Source: Siphonodentalium dalli (lineage: Eukaryota > Mollusca > Scaphopoda > Gadilida > Siphonodentaliidae). Taken from it: a DNA stretch of 64,000 nt. Under the pieces are notes generated by a model. The model was given only the letters and a program-made list of their open reading frames with translations, ran no database searches and was not told the origin of the DNA. Every line of letters begins with the position of its first letter. The stretch's first letter is position 1. The stretch spans positions 87,752,958 through 87,816,957 of the forward strand of contig CP136069.1 in assembly GCA_032622095.1 (NCBI GenBank). Direction: 5' to 3'. The translations under genes and the position numbers were made by a program. Shown here in pieces: positions 13,201-28,200 of the stretch.

Positions 13201-16200
13201 TTAGGGCATTACTGTACATCAAGTTTGGTGTGATATTCTCACATTAATTCACACCATGTCAGTCAGACAAATTCAATAATCGACTAATAAATATAATGTC
13301 AGGTGACAACTCAAACATGGCATGCTCAATTGGTCAAAACTGCAAACGATCATTCGTGTGACCCCTATGTTTCACATGCTCATGTACTCGCAATATTTCG
13401 TAGAAATTCTTTTTAACACCACTGTCCCGGTTGACAGGGGATTAGGTGATTTCAATATGGCAATCAGATTACCCATTAAAACAGGATGTAAGGACAATGA
13501 TATCTATCAAACAAGTCTTGCCTGGTATGTTGCCCTAAATTATGCATAGGTAATTTTGAAGGATCTTTTATAATAAAACAAATACAATATATTTCAGACA
13601 GATACAGTAATGTCCTAAATAATCCACCCCTAAACCACAGCAGAATTATGGGAAATTTTTCAGGATTTAGTCGGAAATATGGCTTGTTGCCATTCATCGG
13701 AAAGCTCTCGGTGAGAGCTTTCCGATGAACAAGCCAGATTTCCGATTAAATCCTGAAAAATTTCCCATAATTCTGCTGTGGTTAAAGGGTCATATACCTC
13801 GGGCGTTACTATATATTCTATATATTAACCCTTTCTATACTAAACAGATTCTCCCACTCAGTTATAAAAACATTACAAATAAAATCATCTATTTTTGTGA
13901 ATAAATCACCAAGTTTGGCATATGCTTTCCTTGTGGTACGTTATAACAATATTTTCCGTAATGGCAATTAACTCATTTTTTTACATTTCTGCAAGATTTT
14001 AATGAGTATTATTATGTAGGCAATATATCATGCCTCGTCATCAGCCCGGCATGATTTTAATCAAATTCAACTTTAGTTAGAATTATGAGATGCTGGCATC
14101 ATAGCATTGATTTTACCACAATCATTTTAAGTACATATGTACCAAAAAGTCACCAAGAATCCACTGGAACACAGGCTACTCACGGTCAATCAGGATTGAG
14201 TCTCGCAAGCAACTTTAGACAGACTAGGTCGTATTACAATTATGTATTCAACAGTAAGTTTCATATTTATGATAATGATGGGGCTACTCACCACAGCCTT
14301 CTTCATCTTCCCCATTCGGACAGTCTCTTCTCCTATCACATTGTGCTTGAGTATCATAGCAGAAATTCCGGTCACAAGCAGTTTCATTCAGGGGACAAAC
14401 TGTAAAACGAAAGTATTTAGGATACTCGCAACTATGCAATAAGCTATTGTAGAACAACAATTATTGCGATTAAATTAAAAATCCATGCGATTAACAAAAA
14501 ATAAATGCATGTGCTGATGACATATAGTGGATTCCTTAGTCCTTGGGATAATTAGAAGCTAGTTAATCAGTTACTTTCCAAATTTTAATGGGCATCTGTT
14601 AGGGGGATTTGTCTAATAGAACTTCATGTCACCAGAATATGTATTATGATTATGCTTACTAATATATTAAAAGTCTAACAACAAAATAGTAAGAAAAATC
14701 TATACATGTACAGTAATGCCCTAAATAATCGACTCCTTAACCACAGCAGAATTATGGGTAACTTTTCAGGATTTAGTTGGAAATATGGCTTGTTGCCATT
14801 CACCGGAAAGCTCTCAGTGAGAGCTTTCCGATGAATGGCAACAAGCCATATTTCCGACTAAATCTTGAAAAGTTACCCATAATTCAGCTGTGGTTAAGGA
14901 GTCGATTATTTAGGGCGTTACTGTATAATGCACTCCTCCCCTCTATCAGGGAGTTCTCACTTACCAATCTTATCACACTGGCCGGTCTCCAACGAAATGT
15001 CGTACAGAGATGTGTTACCGACTCCAAAGAATGTGAGGATGAAATCAGTATCAATGGAGAAATCTATTTGACCTGATCGATCAAACTTGGACATCTGAGT
15101 TGTGCCCCAGAGCGACTGCGATCCACCAGCTGAGATGAGTGAGATGTTGAGGTGTCTGTAGCTGGTAGAAGTATTGTTGTAGTAGTCTGGCCCACTAGTT
15201 CCGGGGTATGGTGTACTGGTGTAGTAGTACGGTGTGCTAGTTCTGTAGTAGCCAGTTGTGGTAGAGTAAGGACTGGGTGTGGTGCTACCTGCACAATTAT
15301 CAGCTTGGTAGTTGAATGACAAACAATATTGTTGTGTCTGGGTAACTGTTTCAATTGGGGAGGTGAGCACTGCCAGTTGATAGCAGAAGTCTGACTGCAT
15401 GTATCCTGAAATTGAATGAGTGAGAATCAACTGTGAGATTATTCGGTTTCATGGTCAGCAATTACACAAGAAAGGCTCATACTGGTACCTTATTTTCCAA
15501 TGTGCATATATGGCAAGAAATAATATTTTCTTACCCAAAATATATATGTTCCTGATAAGAATCTTGGACATTAAACTAATGGTTATCCTTCATGATCCGC
15601 ATGTTACAGAAGAGCTCATGTAAAAAAAATGGAGCTGAAATTTCTTGATAAATCTGTTACATATCTGTTGGTAATGGAACTTTTTTCCGCTCACTTGTAA
15701 AATTGTATAACAGAAATGACCTTGTGGTCCATTTGTATAAAGCTATGAGTTATGAAGCGACATTTCTCTTTCTCGTGTTCGATGCATTTGGCTGAGGGCG
15801 CGCGGGACGGGATGTTGGTTCATGGTTCCTGCACCTATTTTGTGATCAAATTCAAGGGTATCCAAGGCAGGATTCAAAGGTTTTTCAAGGGTGCATCTGC
15901 TAGAAATTCAAGGGTATTCCAGGAGTAGGGTCAGTTGATACATAGACTAATGAATTAGCAAGTGCATACAGGTTACGTATTAGTATCACATGAGACTGAT
16001 GTCAGTGATGAGTGTAAAGTACTTCACACAGCTGGTGCATGATACAGTACAAAGTATTAGGGAAAAAAAGTATTGTAACTAAATATATTGAGAAAATATT
16101 TGTTAGAAAGGGAATATAAGTTATATTATGCCATATTGGCAACATCTATTGGTTGTAACCTGACTTGACATTGGGCCGGAACACTCAAGATCCACAGACA

Positions 16201-19200
16201 CGGTCCACCGGAATTTTGATGCCACAAATTTTGGAAACAGCATTTTCCCTCCAGCATACTTTCATTTTAATACTAGGCCAACTAAATCATTTTAAGTTTC
16301 GTGTGACTAATTAAAATTAACGAGAGGCCGATCACGATCAGCAGATGTTTAACCCATCCCTTGATGATAGCAAATTACTATGATCGGAATCATAAATTAG
16401 AGTTTTGATATTGAATTATAGAATATACTGTTATGTACTATTATAGACAACATATGTGCATAACACAAATTATTGGAAATTAAGGGTCACTCACACATAT
16501 AAGAGAATGCACTGGCATAGGATTTGTAATGCTGCGAAAGCGCAGCCTTGGAGTAAATGTGAATAGGTGACCCAGACATGGAATACTTGGGTTAATAGAG
16601 TCCAATATAAGTTAACAATGATATTGTATCAAATTATACCAACAACAGCCATCAAGATAAGCTACCTCACTGCTGACACATTACTATCAATTAAATAGCA
16701 GAGCTGTCAACTAATCACTGGTTTTGTTTATGCTGAACCTTGGCATCTCTAATAAACGTATAACATTTATAATGTCCTCAGGCCATCTGTAGAGTGATAT
16801 ACTCAGTTGTGCAATGCAGCAAAGATTTTCACTTACTGTGCTTGTTACACATGGCATTAACTCAATTATCCAAACTAGTTTAACAGAATGGTGTCTTCTC
16901 TCAATCACAAGAATCAGCTGACCGCTGGTAGCTAATATTGACCTGAGTTTGAAGTTTAATCCATTCTTTAATAAATACTAAATCTGAACTTTGCAAATCT
17001 TGACAGTAACACTACTATATAGCACATACTAGCCAGAGAATTGCATCATTTCGCAACTCACAGACAGAGTTATGACTATATTTACCTTTTTGTAGTTGTA
17101 AAGTTCATGTACGACCAAAATATTTGTATTGCAAAAATAATGACAATGATTAGAATTACTGAATATTTTTCAGGATTTAGTCGGAAATATGGCTTGTTGC
17201 CATTCATCGGAAAGCTCTCAGTGAGATCTTTCCGATGAATGGCAACAAGCCATATTTCCGACTAAATTCTGAAAAATTACCCATAATTCTGCTGTGGTTA
17301 AGGAGTCGATTATTTAGGGCATTACTGTACATTGTTTGCAATAATATTCTATTCAATCGGCCAGTTGAGGATAGTTGTCCGAGGCTTGATAAGTGATATG
17401 GCTAATTGGTGCTTTTCTTGTACTTGCGTGAAATACGATTGATATATTCTTTGTGCCAATTAATTTGATTCTTGATGAATTAACATTTATAGTCTAAAGG
17501 TATAATCATAAACAAAATATTAGCAGATCGGTTATGTATAATAATGATAGATCATGAAGTGATCTAATAGTTGCTGGACTTTTACACCACATTTTGAATG
17601 AAAGCAGCAAAATTAAAGAAACTAAAATTCAATTGACTGATAAATAATAGAGCATGCTCTTTCTTAGCCCTATCATGGTGAGAGATGCGCTGATGCAGCA
17701 TTAAAGATCCTGTGCCAGTACATTAAAATTTATCTTATATACGCGAGTCTCCCAAAGGAAGCATATATAAGAATGCACTGGCTCACAAGAACAATGTGAA
17801 TATTTTTTGGCCAATGTATTCTCTTATTTATGCGAGGCTCCCTATGGGAGACTTGCATATATAAGAGAATGCATTGGTGCAGGGTTTAGCATAATTTCAG
17901 GAAGCTTCAGTCATGGAAGGGTCAATAACATGTGCATGGATCAGCCAATGATTAATTGTTACCCATTAATAGTACCTTAATAGATGATGTACCCTAAAAG
18001 TAATTGTAATCTCCCTAATGACTATTATTTGTCACTAACCTGGATCTTTGCGATTGAATCCAGCTGAGCCATATCCACACATACTGGAGTCAAATTCACA
18101 AGATACAGATGTAGCTGGAAGATAATGATGATGATGAATAAATAAGCAATGTGGGTGCATGGCATATAAGACACAGTCTAAATGAATTCAGTGATTTCTC
18201 ACAATACTGTACAGGTAATGGATGGTTGCTAATAAGATAGCCTGATGATGACCAGAGCTTCTTCATCATTAGGTCATGCAACATAAATTTCTCGTTTCTC
18301 AGGCCCACGCACAAGGTTCTGAAACCCTGTGCATGCAACCTTAACTTTTTATTCGAATTTGATCTATCCAACCAATTTTTAATCGGTACAAAATATTAGT
18401 TTTTTATACAAACATGAGTGGAAGTAGGATCAAACTGACCTACAGAAATGCCCTTCTGAGAGCTTTCCGATGAATGGCAAGAAACCATATTTCCGACTAA
18501 TTCTGCTGTGGTTAAGGAGTCGATTATTTAGGGCATTACTGTAATACGTGTTAAATTTTTCAATTCATTACTGTTATTATACTTCAATGTTTTAACATGG
18601 AAGTATATTGTAATTCTTCTGGCTTTTATTCTTCCTCTTCTTATTATTATTATTCCAATAACATTCTTATATCTCAGAAATGGCTGGACCGATTCACCTG
18701 ATGTTTTCGGTTTCAGTATATAACTTTGGAATATCTAGTAAAATAGCCTATTGAGAATTTCGTCCAACCTTGACCTTCGCAGTTATCAACATTTTCCTGA
18801 TTTTTGGGGTGTTTTCGCGCCACTAGAATGACTTGCAAAATCGAGGTTTTATTTCTTATATCGTCGAAACGGCTTGACCAATTGATTCGAAGTTTGGTAC
18901 CTGCATAGACATTGAGCATACGCAGTCGATGCACTAATAGGGAATTTCGTCTGACCTTGACCTTAGGAAACAACGCTCTTCATCTGTTTTATTATTGTTA
19001 ACGTATCTCCTCCGAAACGGCTTGAGATATCGGGTTCGGACCTTGACCTTAGAAAAAAACACTCTTCATCTGTTTTATTATTGTTAACGTATCTCCTCCG
19101 AAACGGCTTGAGATATCGGGTTCGGACTTTTTTCATTATTTGCGTCTGTATGTGTGTTATAAAATACTGAAAAATAATAGGGGTCGCACTTCCAGTTAAA

Positions 19201-22200
19201 AAGTTTGCTACTGGTCGAAGAATAAAATAACGCTCTTTATACGAAATCCAGAACGGCTTGAGATATTGAGTTGGGACTTTTTGCATTATGTGCATCAAAC
19301 TCTGCGCTCTATAATGTTATATATAGGTTACGAATTTCACTTCCGGTTTGGGAGAACTGGCATGCGGGTATGTATCTCAAAACTATTTTGGTGCAGATTT
19401 TGATGAAATTTGGTGGATATAATCTTTAGTTGCCACATCCGCAGTCGATGCGCCAATAGGAAATTTCATCTAACTTTGACCGTAGGAAACAATGTGAAGT
19501 TAGTCAATACACTTATCGGTAATATGGACCGACCTTGACCTCCAAGTAAGAATAAATGCTGTAATATCTGTTCAATAGTTTGCATGTGAATTACATGGCT
19601 AGCGAAAACTGGTGTATACACCATAACTGATAAGACACCTTTTTGTCCCATGTTTCAGGACATATTGACTGCATGACCTTGGTGTTGAACAGATTGGCAA
19701 ACATTGAAGTATCGAAATTGCTGTGCAATTTCAATTTCATTCTAGTTGGTAACTGTATTCATACATAAGTTACACACATAATGTATTGTGTCTGGGTCTA
19801 GCCTGAAAAAAGGGAAATTGACATCATATGGCCTTAGAGAGTTCAAGACTTGAAATAGTGTGACTGACATTTGCAGAATAAGGTGACAAACCATAGAGAG
19901 TGAGTTTAGTGACGATATCCCACATGGTGGGCTAGTGTCTCCGAATTCACCCTCTGGGAACCTCATTCTGCTTAGGCCTCAACAGTTATGGCAGACCTAG
20001 GATTAGATTTAAATAATTCCCCTGTTGAAGTTGGTGATGTTCACCCATTAGTCACCTCGATTATGCATTTTAACTTCTGCAAATTAGGGGATATAGAAAC
20101 TGAAAATGGTAAAAGTTACTAAAAGCAATGTTAATTTGAAACTGTAGATACTTATCAGAAGATGAGGCCTAAGAAGAATGAGGTTGCCAGAGGGTGAATT
20201 TGATGATACTAGACTAATTTGCAGGGTAGCATTATCACTAAATTAAGTCACTCTCTGGGGACTCTATAAATGTCAGATAGATAAAAAAAATTGGGCAATT
20301 TTGAACACTCTTTTTTCTGATATATAATACTAATATCTTCTATAAGATATGGAACATTACATGTTTATCTTTAAAGTCTAGCTATTGTCAAAACAGTTCA
20401 CATACCTGGACAAGGTGTTGAAGATAAAGAGACATCATCCAATTTCACCAAATAACTCTGGCCAGTAGAATCGAAGGAGAAAGTGATAGCACCAACCCCT
20501 TGTTCCAGATCTATTTGAATACACCGACTTTGCAAACTTCCAGTGCCTAAAGTGAACGCGGCTTCACTCCATACTTTAGTCCCCTTGTATTCCACACTCA
20601 TCGATGGATTTCCTGCTCTGTTATCAGTAAATTGTGACAGAACCGAATACTCGAAAGTGAGGTAGTAAGAATCTGTTGTTGGTATGTCAGTGTTGAATGT
20701 AAGGTTAGGAATAGTTTCGGAACCCATGATTCTCAGTTCCATGAAGCAACCTGCAATTCAATAATAATTGTCATAAGAATTTAGATATGCACACGGTTAA
20801 CGTATAGATTTATACAATATAAAAGGCATTTAACAGTGTTCCACATGAAAGAATGCTTCATAAGGTAAAGGCATCTTCTTAACAGGATTAAGAAGTTCTT
20901 AAGCAGCAGAGTACATCGGTTTGTGTAAATTCGGCATATTCCAAATGGAGCCAGGATACAAGTAGAGTCCAACAAGGGAGTGTTCTCGAAACCTACTTTA
21001 TTTACATTGTTTATAAATTATTTACCAGTTCAGTTGAAGTATGAAAAATATTTGCAGATGACCCAAAATTGATAGGAAATCCATTCAGAAACAACATACA
21101 AGAAAGAATTGATGCCGTATTATGTACAGTAATGCCCTAAATAATCGACTCCATAACAACAGCAGAATTATATGGGTAATTTATCAGGATTTATTCGGAA
21201 ATATGGCTTTTGCCATTCATTGGAAAGCTCTCAGAGAGAGCTTTCCGATGAATGCCAACAAGCCATATTTCCGACTAAATCCTGAAAATTACCCAAAATT
21301 CTGCTGTGGTTGAGGAGTCGATTATTTAGGGCATTACTGTAAATGGTCTTTGAAACGGCAGTTACAATTCAATTATTCAAAAATACATGTTATTTCGCTT
21401 TGGATACAATAACCCCTGCAATATATATAAAATTACAGATACAACAGAGAACCCGGAAATCTTAGTGAGTGAATACAAAAAAGATCTAGGAGTAAACATC
21501 GACATGAAACTAAAGTTTGATGTGCGTGAGAATCTGTATGCAACAAAGGTTATCAATTTAAATGATAAGGATAATCAAAAGAACATTCACGTGCTTGGAT
21601 GTTTCAACATATTATTCTTTATACACCACAATGGTTAGACCTGTTCTGGGATACTGTAACACTACATGGAGCCCTCATTTAAAAATTAAGTATATTGCAC
21701 TGGAGAAGGTCCAGCAAACGGTGACTAAATTGGTCCCAGAAACACAGTCCACCCTATATAAGCTTATGTACCAAGATCGCCTCATGAACCTCAACTTAAA
21801 GTCTATGAATATAGATGATTTAGCGGCGATTTTATAAACCTTTATAAATATCTGATTGGCATGTATAACATGGCCCATGTAATTACTTTGTATTCAGTGA
21901 CTACACATGGACCAGAGGACAATTTTAAGGGACAATTTTCAAAATGGATATCTGAATTTTTTTTCTTCACAAATCGTTTCATTTCTCACTGGAGCGGTTT
22001 ACCTGATTTAATAGCCGTGAGTAGATTATTGAAAGATTAATATTCAAGAAAGGCATAGACTCATATTCCTATGCCTTAAAATACAGCCATAATTCTGAAG
22101 ATCAGTCCCATTCAATTTGATGAACAAAGTCATATCTTATGTATTATATGTAACTTCCCGGGTTCCTAAAATAACCTGGATAATCCATGTTTGAGACAAC

Positions 22201-25200
22201 TCATCATGTGTGATTCGATCTGCCTGCTATCTTATGCTCACCGCTGGTTTTTCTTTGACTATTCTGCAAACACCTTCTTGTCCATTTACTTGCAAAAGGC
22301 GATGTTCTGCAGTCGGTTGAATATGCACAGTAGAATGGATCATCAAAGGTACAAGCATTGTGTAGTATACCCACTGGAAAAAATACTTAATAGTTACTGT
22401 GTTTTCAAGATAATTCAAACTCATTTTCATAACAAAACAAATCTATTTGAACTAATCAACCCGGGAGTGTACCAGATAATATAAATCAGCTTTCATTTTT
22501 TTGCGATTTCATGGAAATGAATTCAGCATCAGATTTAATCCTTCGACGACTGGAGCTTCTGGAAATTTGGTGAAAACCCTGTGCCAATGCATTCTCTAAT
22601 ATATATATATGAGTCTATCCTAGGGAGCCTCACATATATAAGTGAATACATTGGCCTAAAATTATTTACCTCGACCTTGTAAGCTAGTGCATATATAAGA
22701 AAATGCACTGGAATATGCTTCTTTAACCCTTTACCCAACAAACCGGCCAAAACCGGCCAAATAAAGCTTCAACAGCCTAAAATATCTTCGGTCTGTCTCA
22801 ATAGAACCATACAAATATGGATATCATTGGAACCGGCTCCTTGACCACATTGTGATAGCTACAGTTATGCCCTGTGCCAATGCATTCTCTTATATATGCG
22901 AGTCGACCATAGGTCGCCTCGCATATATAAGAGAATGCATTGGCCTAAAAAAAATCTTTTTTTAACACTTTTTACCATTTTTTCTTACATTCTTTAACAA
23001 TTTTATAATTTTTAATGTGTTAAGCCAATGCATTCTCTTATATATGCGAGGCGACCTATGGTCGACTCGCATATATAAGAGAATGCATTGGCACAGGGCC
23101 CTTCTGTTGGGTAAAGGGTTAATGCTGCACCAGTGCAGCTCCCCATCATGAAAAGGTTCAAATGCATGTCACATACCTAATTTCGACTCATTTGTTATAT
23201 GACACCTCAGAAATTTCCAGCCATTTTAGATATGTGCTTTAAATTGGAGCTCCATAGACATAAATCTGAAAGATTATGGTTGGCTTTTTAAGAGAATAAC
23301 CCCTTTCAGCTGGAATCCAGCATCTTTGTTAAAACAGACCCCGGCATACAAAATATTCCATAACGGAGATGTGGCATACAGAATATGCCCTGAATACACA
23401 TAATCAGATTAAAAAAGGGGGTTAGGGGTCATCTCAAAACTACTATCGGGATCCCGATGAATATCCCGATAGGATACTGATAACTCCAAACTATCTTCTA
23501 AATTTCCCGATAGTTCCCGATAGAGCGGTCGCCATTTCCCGAAAATATTCCGATACCTTATCTAAATATTCCGATAACACACTGATTTCCCGAAAATTTC
23601 CCGATAACTTCCCGAAAGTAATGTACGTAGCGTATTGCCGACAACTTTCCGATAATGTACCCATTTATTTCAAGAACAAATATGTCTGTTTTGATAATCG
23701 ATGAATCGAGCATGCTGTTTTGTTTATTTGTTTCTGTTTCCGGTTGAATGTGTTGTCATTACTTTTGGATTTGTCCACAGATTCCTTCGTAAGCACATTT
23801 TTATTGGGGTGAAAGCTTGTTTAAAAGAATGAAAACTCTACAAGTTTCAAGTTTTGATTCCAAGTTATTAAATTGTCCATTGAATTATTTTTGCATATTA
23901 TTCATACAGCACATATCTCCTAGAAACTCTCTGAAGGAAACATAAAAAGAAATGGTTTCGTAAAGGTAGTATCCCTTCAACACTAGCAATAGACTGTTCC
24001 AAAGTGAACGTGATAAACATTCAAATATATATTTGATAAAAATCGAATAAATTACCAAACATGTGAAATAAATGCCATAAGATTACGATAATTACTACAC
24101 ATTGGCTTCAATTAGTTGATTTTCACTAATTTTTCAGTCACAGGTATCTTTCTTCAAACAATGTTTGAGAACTATATTGTTCGGCTGATTTTCCCCATTT
24201 GCGCTTATTTTTTGGCGCCATCAGTTTCAAGTAAACAATTCACGCTGGCACGATTTCGATTCATCATTCAAGAATAAATTTGTTCTCAAAACTACGGCCA
24301 ATAAAATAAAAATTAACACAAGTTTTACGCAGTCAATTCCTTTAATGCTTCACATCACAATTTGGCGAATTTCCTGGAGATTATCTAAGTGATAATGTGC
24401 AGTGAATGTGAACATTAGTAATCACACAAGAACAAAATAATCAGCGCTGACAAAAATGTTTACCCCTATGAGAACCTCATATGTATGTTCGTACTTGACC
24501 CAGTTATGATCGATAGATCCCTGCACATTTCGATGCATCGATCATGCGCATCATATATGACATAATATTTATTGGCAAGTCATTTTAAAACGATGGACTG
24601 GGTATTAATATCGCTAAAAGTACGCGCATTTGAGATATCAAACTAACTAAAAGTTGGCAAGACCATCTTTTTGAAAAAAGATGACGAAATATAGGGGCCT
24701 GCTACAAATAAATCGCATCGAGTTACTTTGACCTTGATGATGCAATTGTGAAATTCGACACTGTCAACATAATTAGGCTATGTTCAAATGCAGCCTATTT
24801 ATAATTAGTAGTAATTACAGAAAACGAAATTAATGTAGAGTATGAAAAGCAGCCCATGCACACATTTAATTGCCAGTTAAATGTTATGATTGCTTCGCGT
24901 ATTTATAACTTTTGCACTGCGTATTTGTATGGAATTTTCCATTCATATTTTCACAGGTCTGTATAGACGCTCTTTATTTACCATATTACGATTCATGAAC
25001 AAACTATGGAATATTACTGCTAAATTGTTAATGCTAAACCTTTACATGTACAACAGGACACGCCCCCATATGTCATGTTACAAATCTCTATATACTCTTG
25101 ACTAAAGGGTCGAGAACCGAGTAGATATTCATGGCGTGCATGATCGATGTACCAGCCCCCCCCCCCCCCCCCCTCGAAACTGCATGACCATGCAGAATGT

Positions 25201-28200
25201 AGGCATAACAGCAAATTTTCATGCTTAAAGTTTAACCCACTGTGGAGTTATATTTTTCTTTCTACTGCTGTCTACTGGCTAGTTTTGTTGTTTTCAATCC
25301 ATGCATGTGCTGGTAAACAAAAATGCAATTGCGTTATAAAGCACATCGAATGATGTCGCACATTGCAATAAATTTCGCCTAGGCTATTTTTTTCGGAATA
25401 TATGTACAGGCCCGATATTTTGTTTAAGTTGGAGTCCCATGTTTAAAATTGTTTTATTTTAAAATCCGTTCACTGTGTGAAATCTGATAATGATTTGTCT
25501 TCTTCAAGACATACTCGAACTGCAATGCCACGTGTGTTGTTCCCAGAAACGTAAATATCGATGACCCTAATTCCTGGAATCCGGCTAAAAATAGAACATA
25601 CGACATCTCATGTTAAGAATGCACTCGATTGTATGTGCATGCATTAATTGTGTCATCAGCGATTCGCAAATAAATACAAATCGTTTACATAAATTTGCTA
25701 TAATATATTTATATCTTTATTTCCTCCACATTCAAAAGTCGGATATATTTATACATATTACAAACACAAGCTTTGAGATAGTATACAACTGCATACATAT
25801 TTGGGTATGCTCCCCGCGAATTGATTTTGAAGATTTCCCGATGGGTGGGTGTATTGTCCGGGTAAAATACCGATATTGTACGTACTGATAACCACAACAT
25901 AACATATAATAGTTATACGACACGTGTCCCCCAGCTGATACTGTATAACATTATGATACTAACGATTTCTCATATTAGGAAACTATTAAATCAATAATAT
26001 AAAAGATAGGCCTATAAAACATAAAATCCCGATAAAACTCCTTAGTAATCCCGATACAGAAACTTTCCAAACAACATGCGCATTGTATGATACTCCGAAA
26101 TGAAAGTAAACTCTGATAGAATCCCGATAGACTATATAAATATTCCGATAATTTCCCGAAAAATGTTGCGTCATTTCCCGATAATTTCCCGATAACTGCA
26201 TATATATGCTATCGGGATCTATCGGGAAATAGGCTGATTTCCCGATAGTAGTTTTGAGATGACCCCTTACTGACGTCATCTATACATATAAATGAAACTT
26301 GCTACAGTAATGCCCTAAATAATCGACTCCTTAACCACAGCAGAATTATGGGTAACTTTTCAGGATTTAGTTGGAAATATGGCTTGTTGCCATTCATCCG
26401 AAAGCTCTCAGTGAGAGCTTTCAGACTAAATCCTGAAAAGTTACCCATAATTCTGCTGTGGTTAAGGAGTCGATAATTTAGGACATCATTGTAATCTAAA
26501 AAATACTTACCTGTGCAAGATTCTGTCTCAGAGAAAACTATGTTGTCCAAATAAATTACTCCATTTACGTCACTCCCAGACTCAGCAATAAAGCTAGCAA
26601 TCAGTGGCTTGTTCTGTGGTATGGAGACACACGTGGAGATAAGTTCATTGGAAAAGTAATCTTGTGTTGTTACCAATTCAGCATCTGTTTCAGTATCCTT
26701 CAGCATAAACTTCAGTTTTCCAGTGGCAGATGTGGAGATATAATAATCAAATTTTACGCTCATCAATCCGCTAGAGTTAAATTTAGGCGATTGTAAAATT
26801 GCAACCTCTCCCTCTGAAGGATCGTAGTTTCTGATATATGCATATTTCGCTACAATAGACAAGAAGAAACATGCTTACATTCTTGAGTCCATTTAGGTCG
26901 AATAAATAAATAAATACTGTGTCCTCTCTCATCACCTGATGGCTTCATTAACCATTTCAGTGCCAAGTCCGAATTTTGATACACAAATCAGACTTGGCAC
27001 TGAAAGGGTTAAACTGTTAAATTTTAGACAATAAATCCAACAATGGACGGTCATTTGTTGAGCTTAATTATTAGCTAAACATAATTCCTAAAATTCAATT
27101 ATGAATAACCCAAGATTGATCCAAATTGTTAAGACGAAAATAGTAGTAATTTAGTAGATTGAAGATTTTTTAATGATTGCGAACAATTGATTTTATATAG
27201 TGAGTTACACAAAGTTGTTTTGAGAAAGAAACAGATATCAATTGATCCCAAAATTCACTGACCTACCAGTCTGCAAACAGTGTCTGCCATTTGCAGAGTG
27301 AGGTCCCTACAGGGTGAATTTAGTAATGCTATTCAGCACAGCAGGCTAGCATCACTAAATTCACCCTCTGGGAACCTCATTCTGCCTAGCCTCTATGGGA
27401 GACCTACGATCAGAATGAATTTCCCAAGTTGAAGTAGGTGAGATTCACCCATTATAGTCACCTCGATTATGCATGTCTGTCATTTGCAGAATGAGGTCCC
27501 CAGAAGGTGAATTTAGTTATCACTAAATACACTCTCAGGAGACCTCATTCTACAAATGACAGACACCCTATTTACAGGCTTGTCGATCTACCAGATGATT
27601 GTACTAACAGAAATAATAAAACATTGTCGTAATTCAAGAAGAATTCATGCAGGCAAATAAACATCGAAGATGGCATCGTCAACGTTTGTGCCTAATAAGA
27701 GTGAATCTATCAGAAAAGAATTTCTGGTGCTAATTTGACCAAGAATCACTAAAATACACAAACCAAGTATGGGAACATAATTCCAAGAAAAACAAATCGG
27801 AAAAACACAGTTTTCACATTCAATTGAGATATTGCTGTGAAAGATCCATATACTAAATATGAATGGAATCGGTTGATGCTTGTTCAGGTTACCATGCTAG
27901 AGGCTTTAATATTGCTAACAAGCATCAAGCTGTGGTAGCTATACAGTAATGCCCTAAATAATCTACTCCTTAACCACAGAAGAATTATGGGTAACTTTTC
28001 AGGATTTAGTTGGAAATATATGGCTTTCCGCTGATGTGGCTTAATTCGAAAGATATCTTAGTCTGGCCTGTGATGACTGAACAAAACCCTGCATAAATAC
28101 ACAAAATTATTGAAATGATATACTTGTTCGAGTTATCAAACCAGACACCAAAATGGTGAAAAAGTGACAAACTAAGGTCGATATCTCAGACAATATGAAA

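Noticed and set aside
26302-26862. 186-codon open frame taken as one coding region
   Set aside because: Only 26511-26849 is the MAM exon. The remainder is read-through across a clear donor into a family A MITE.
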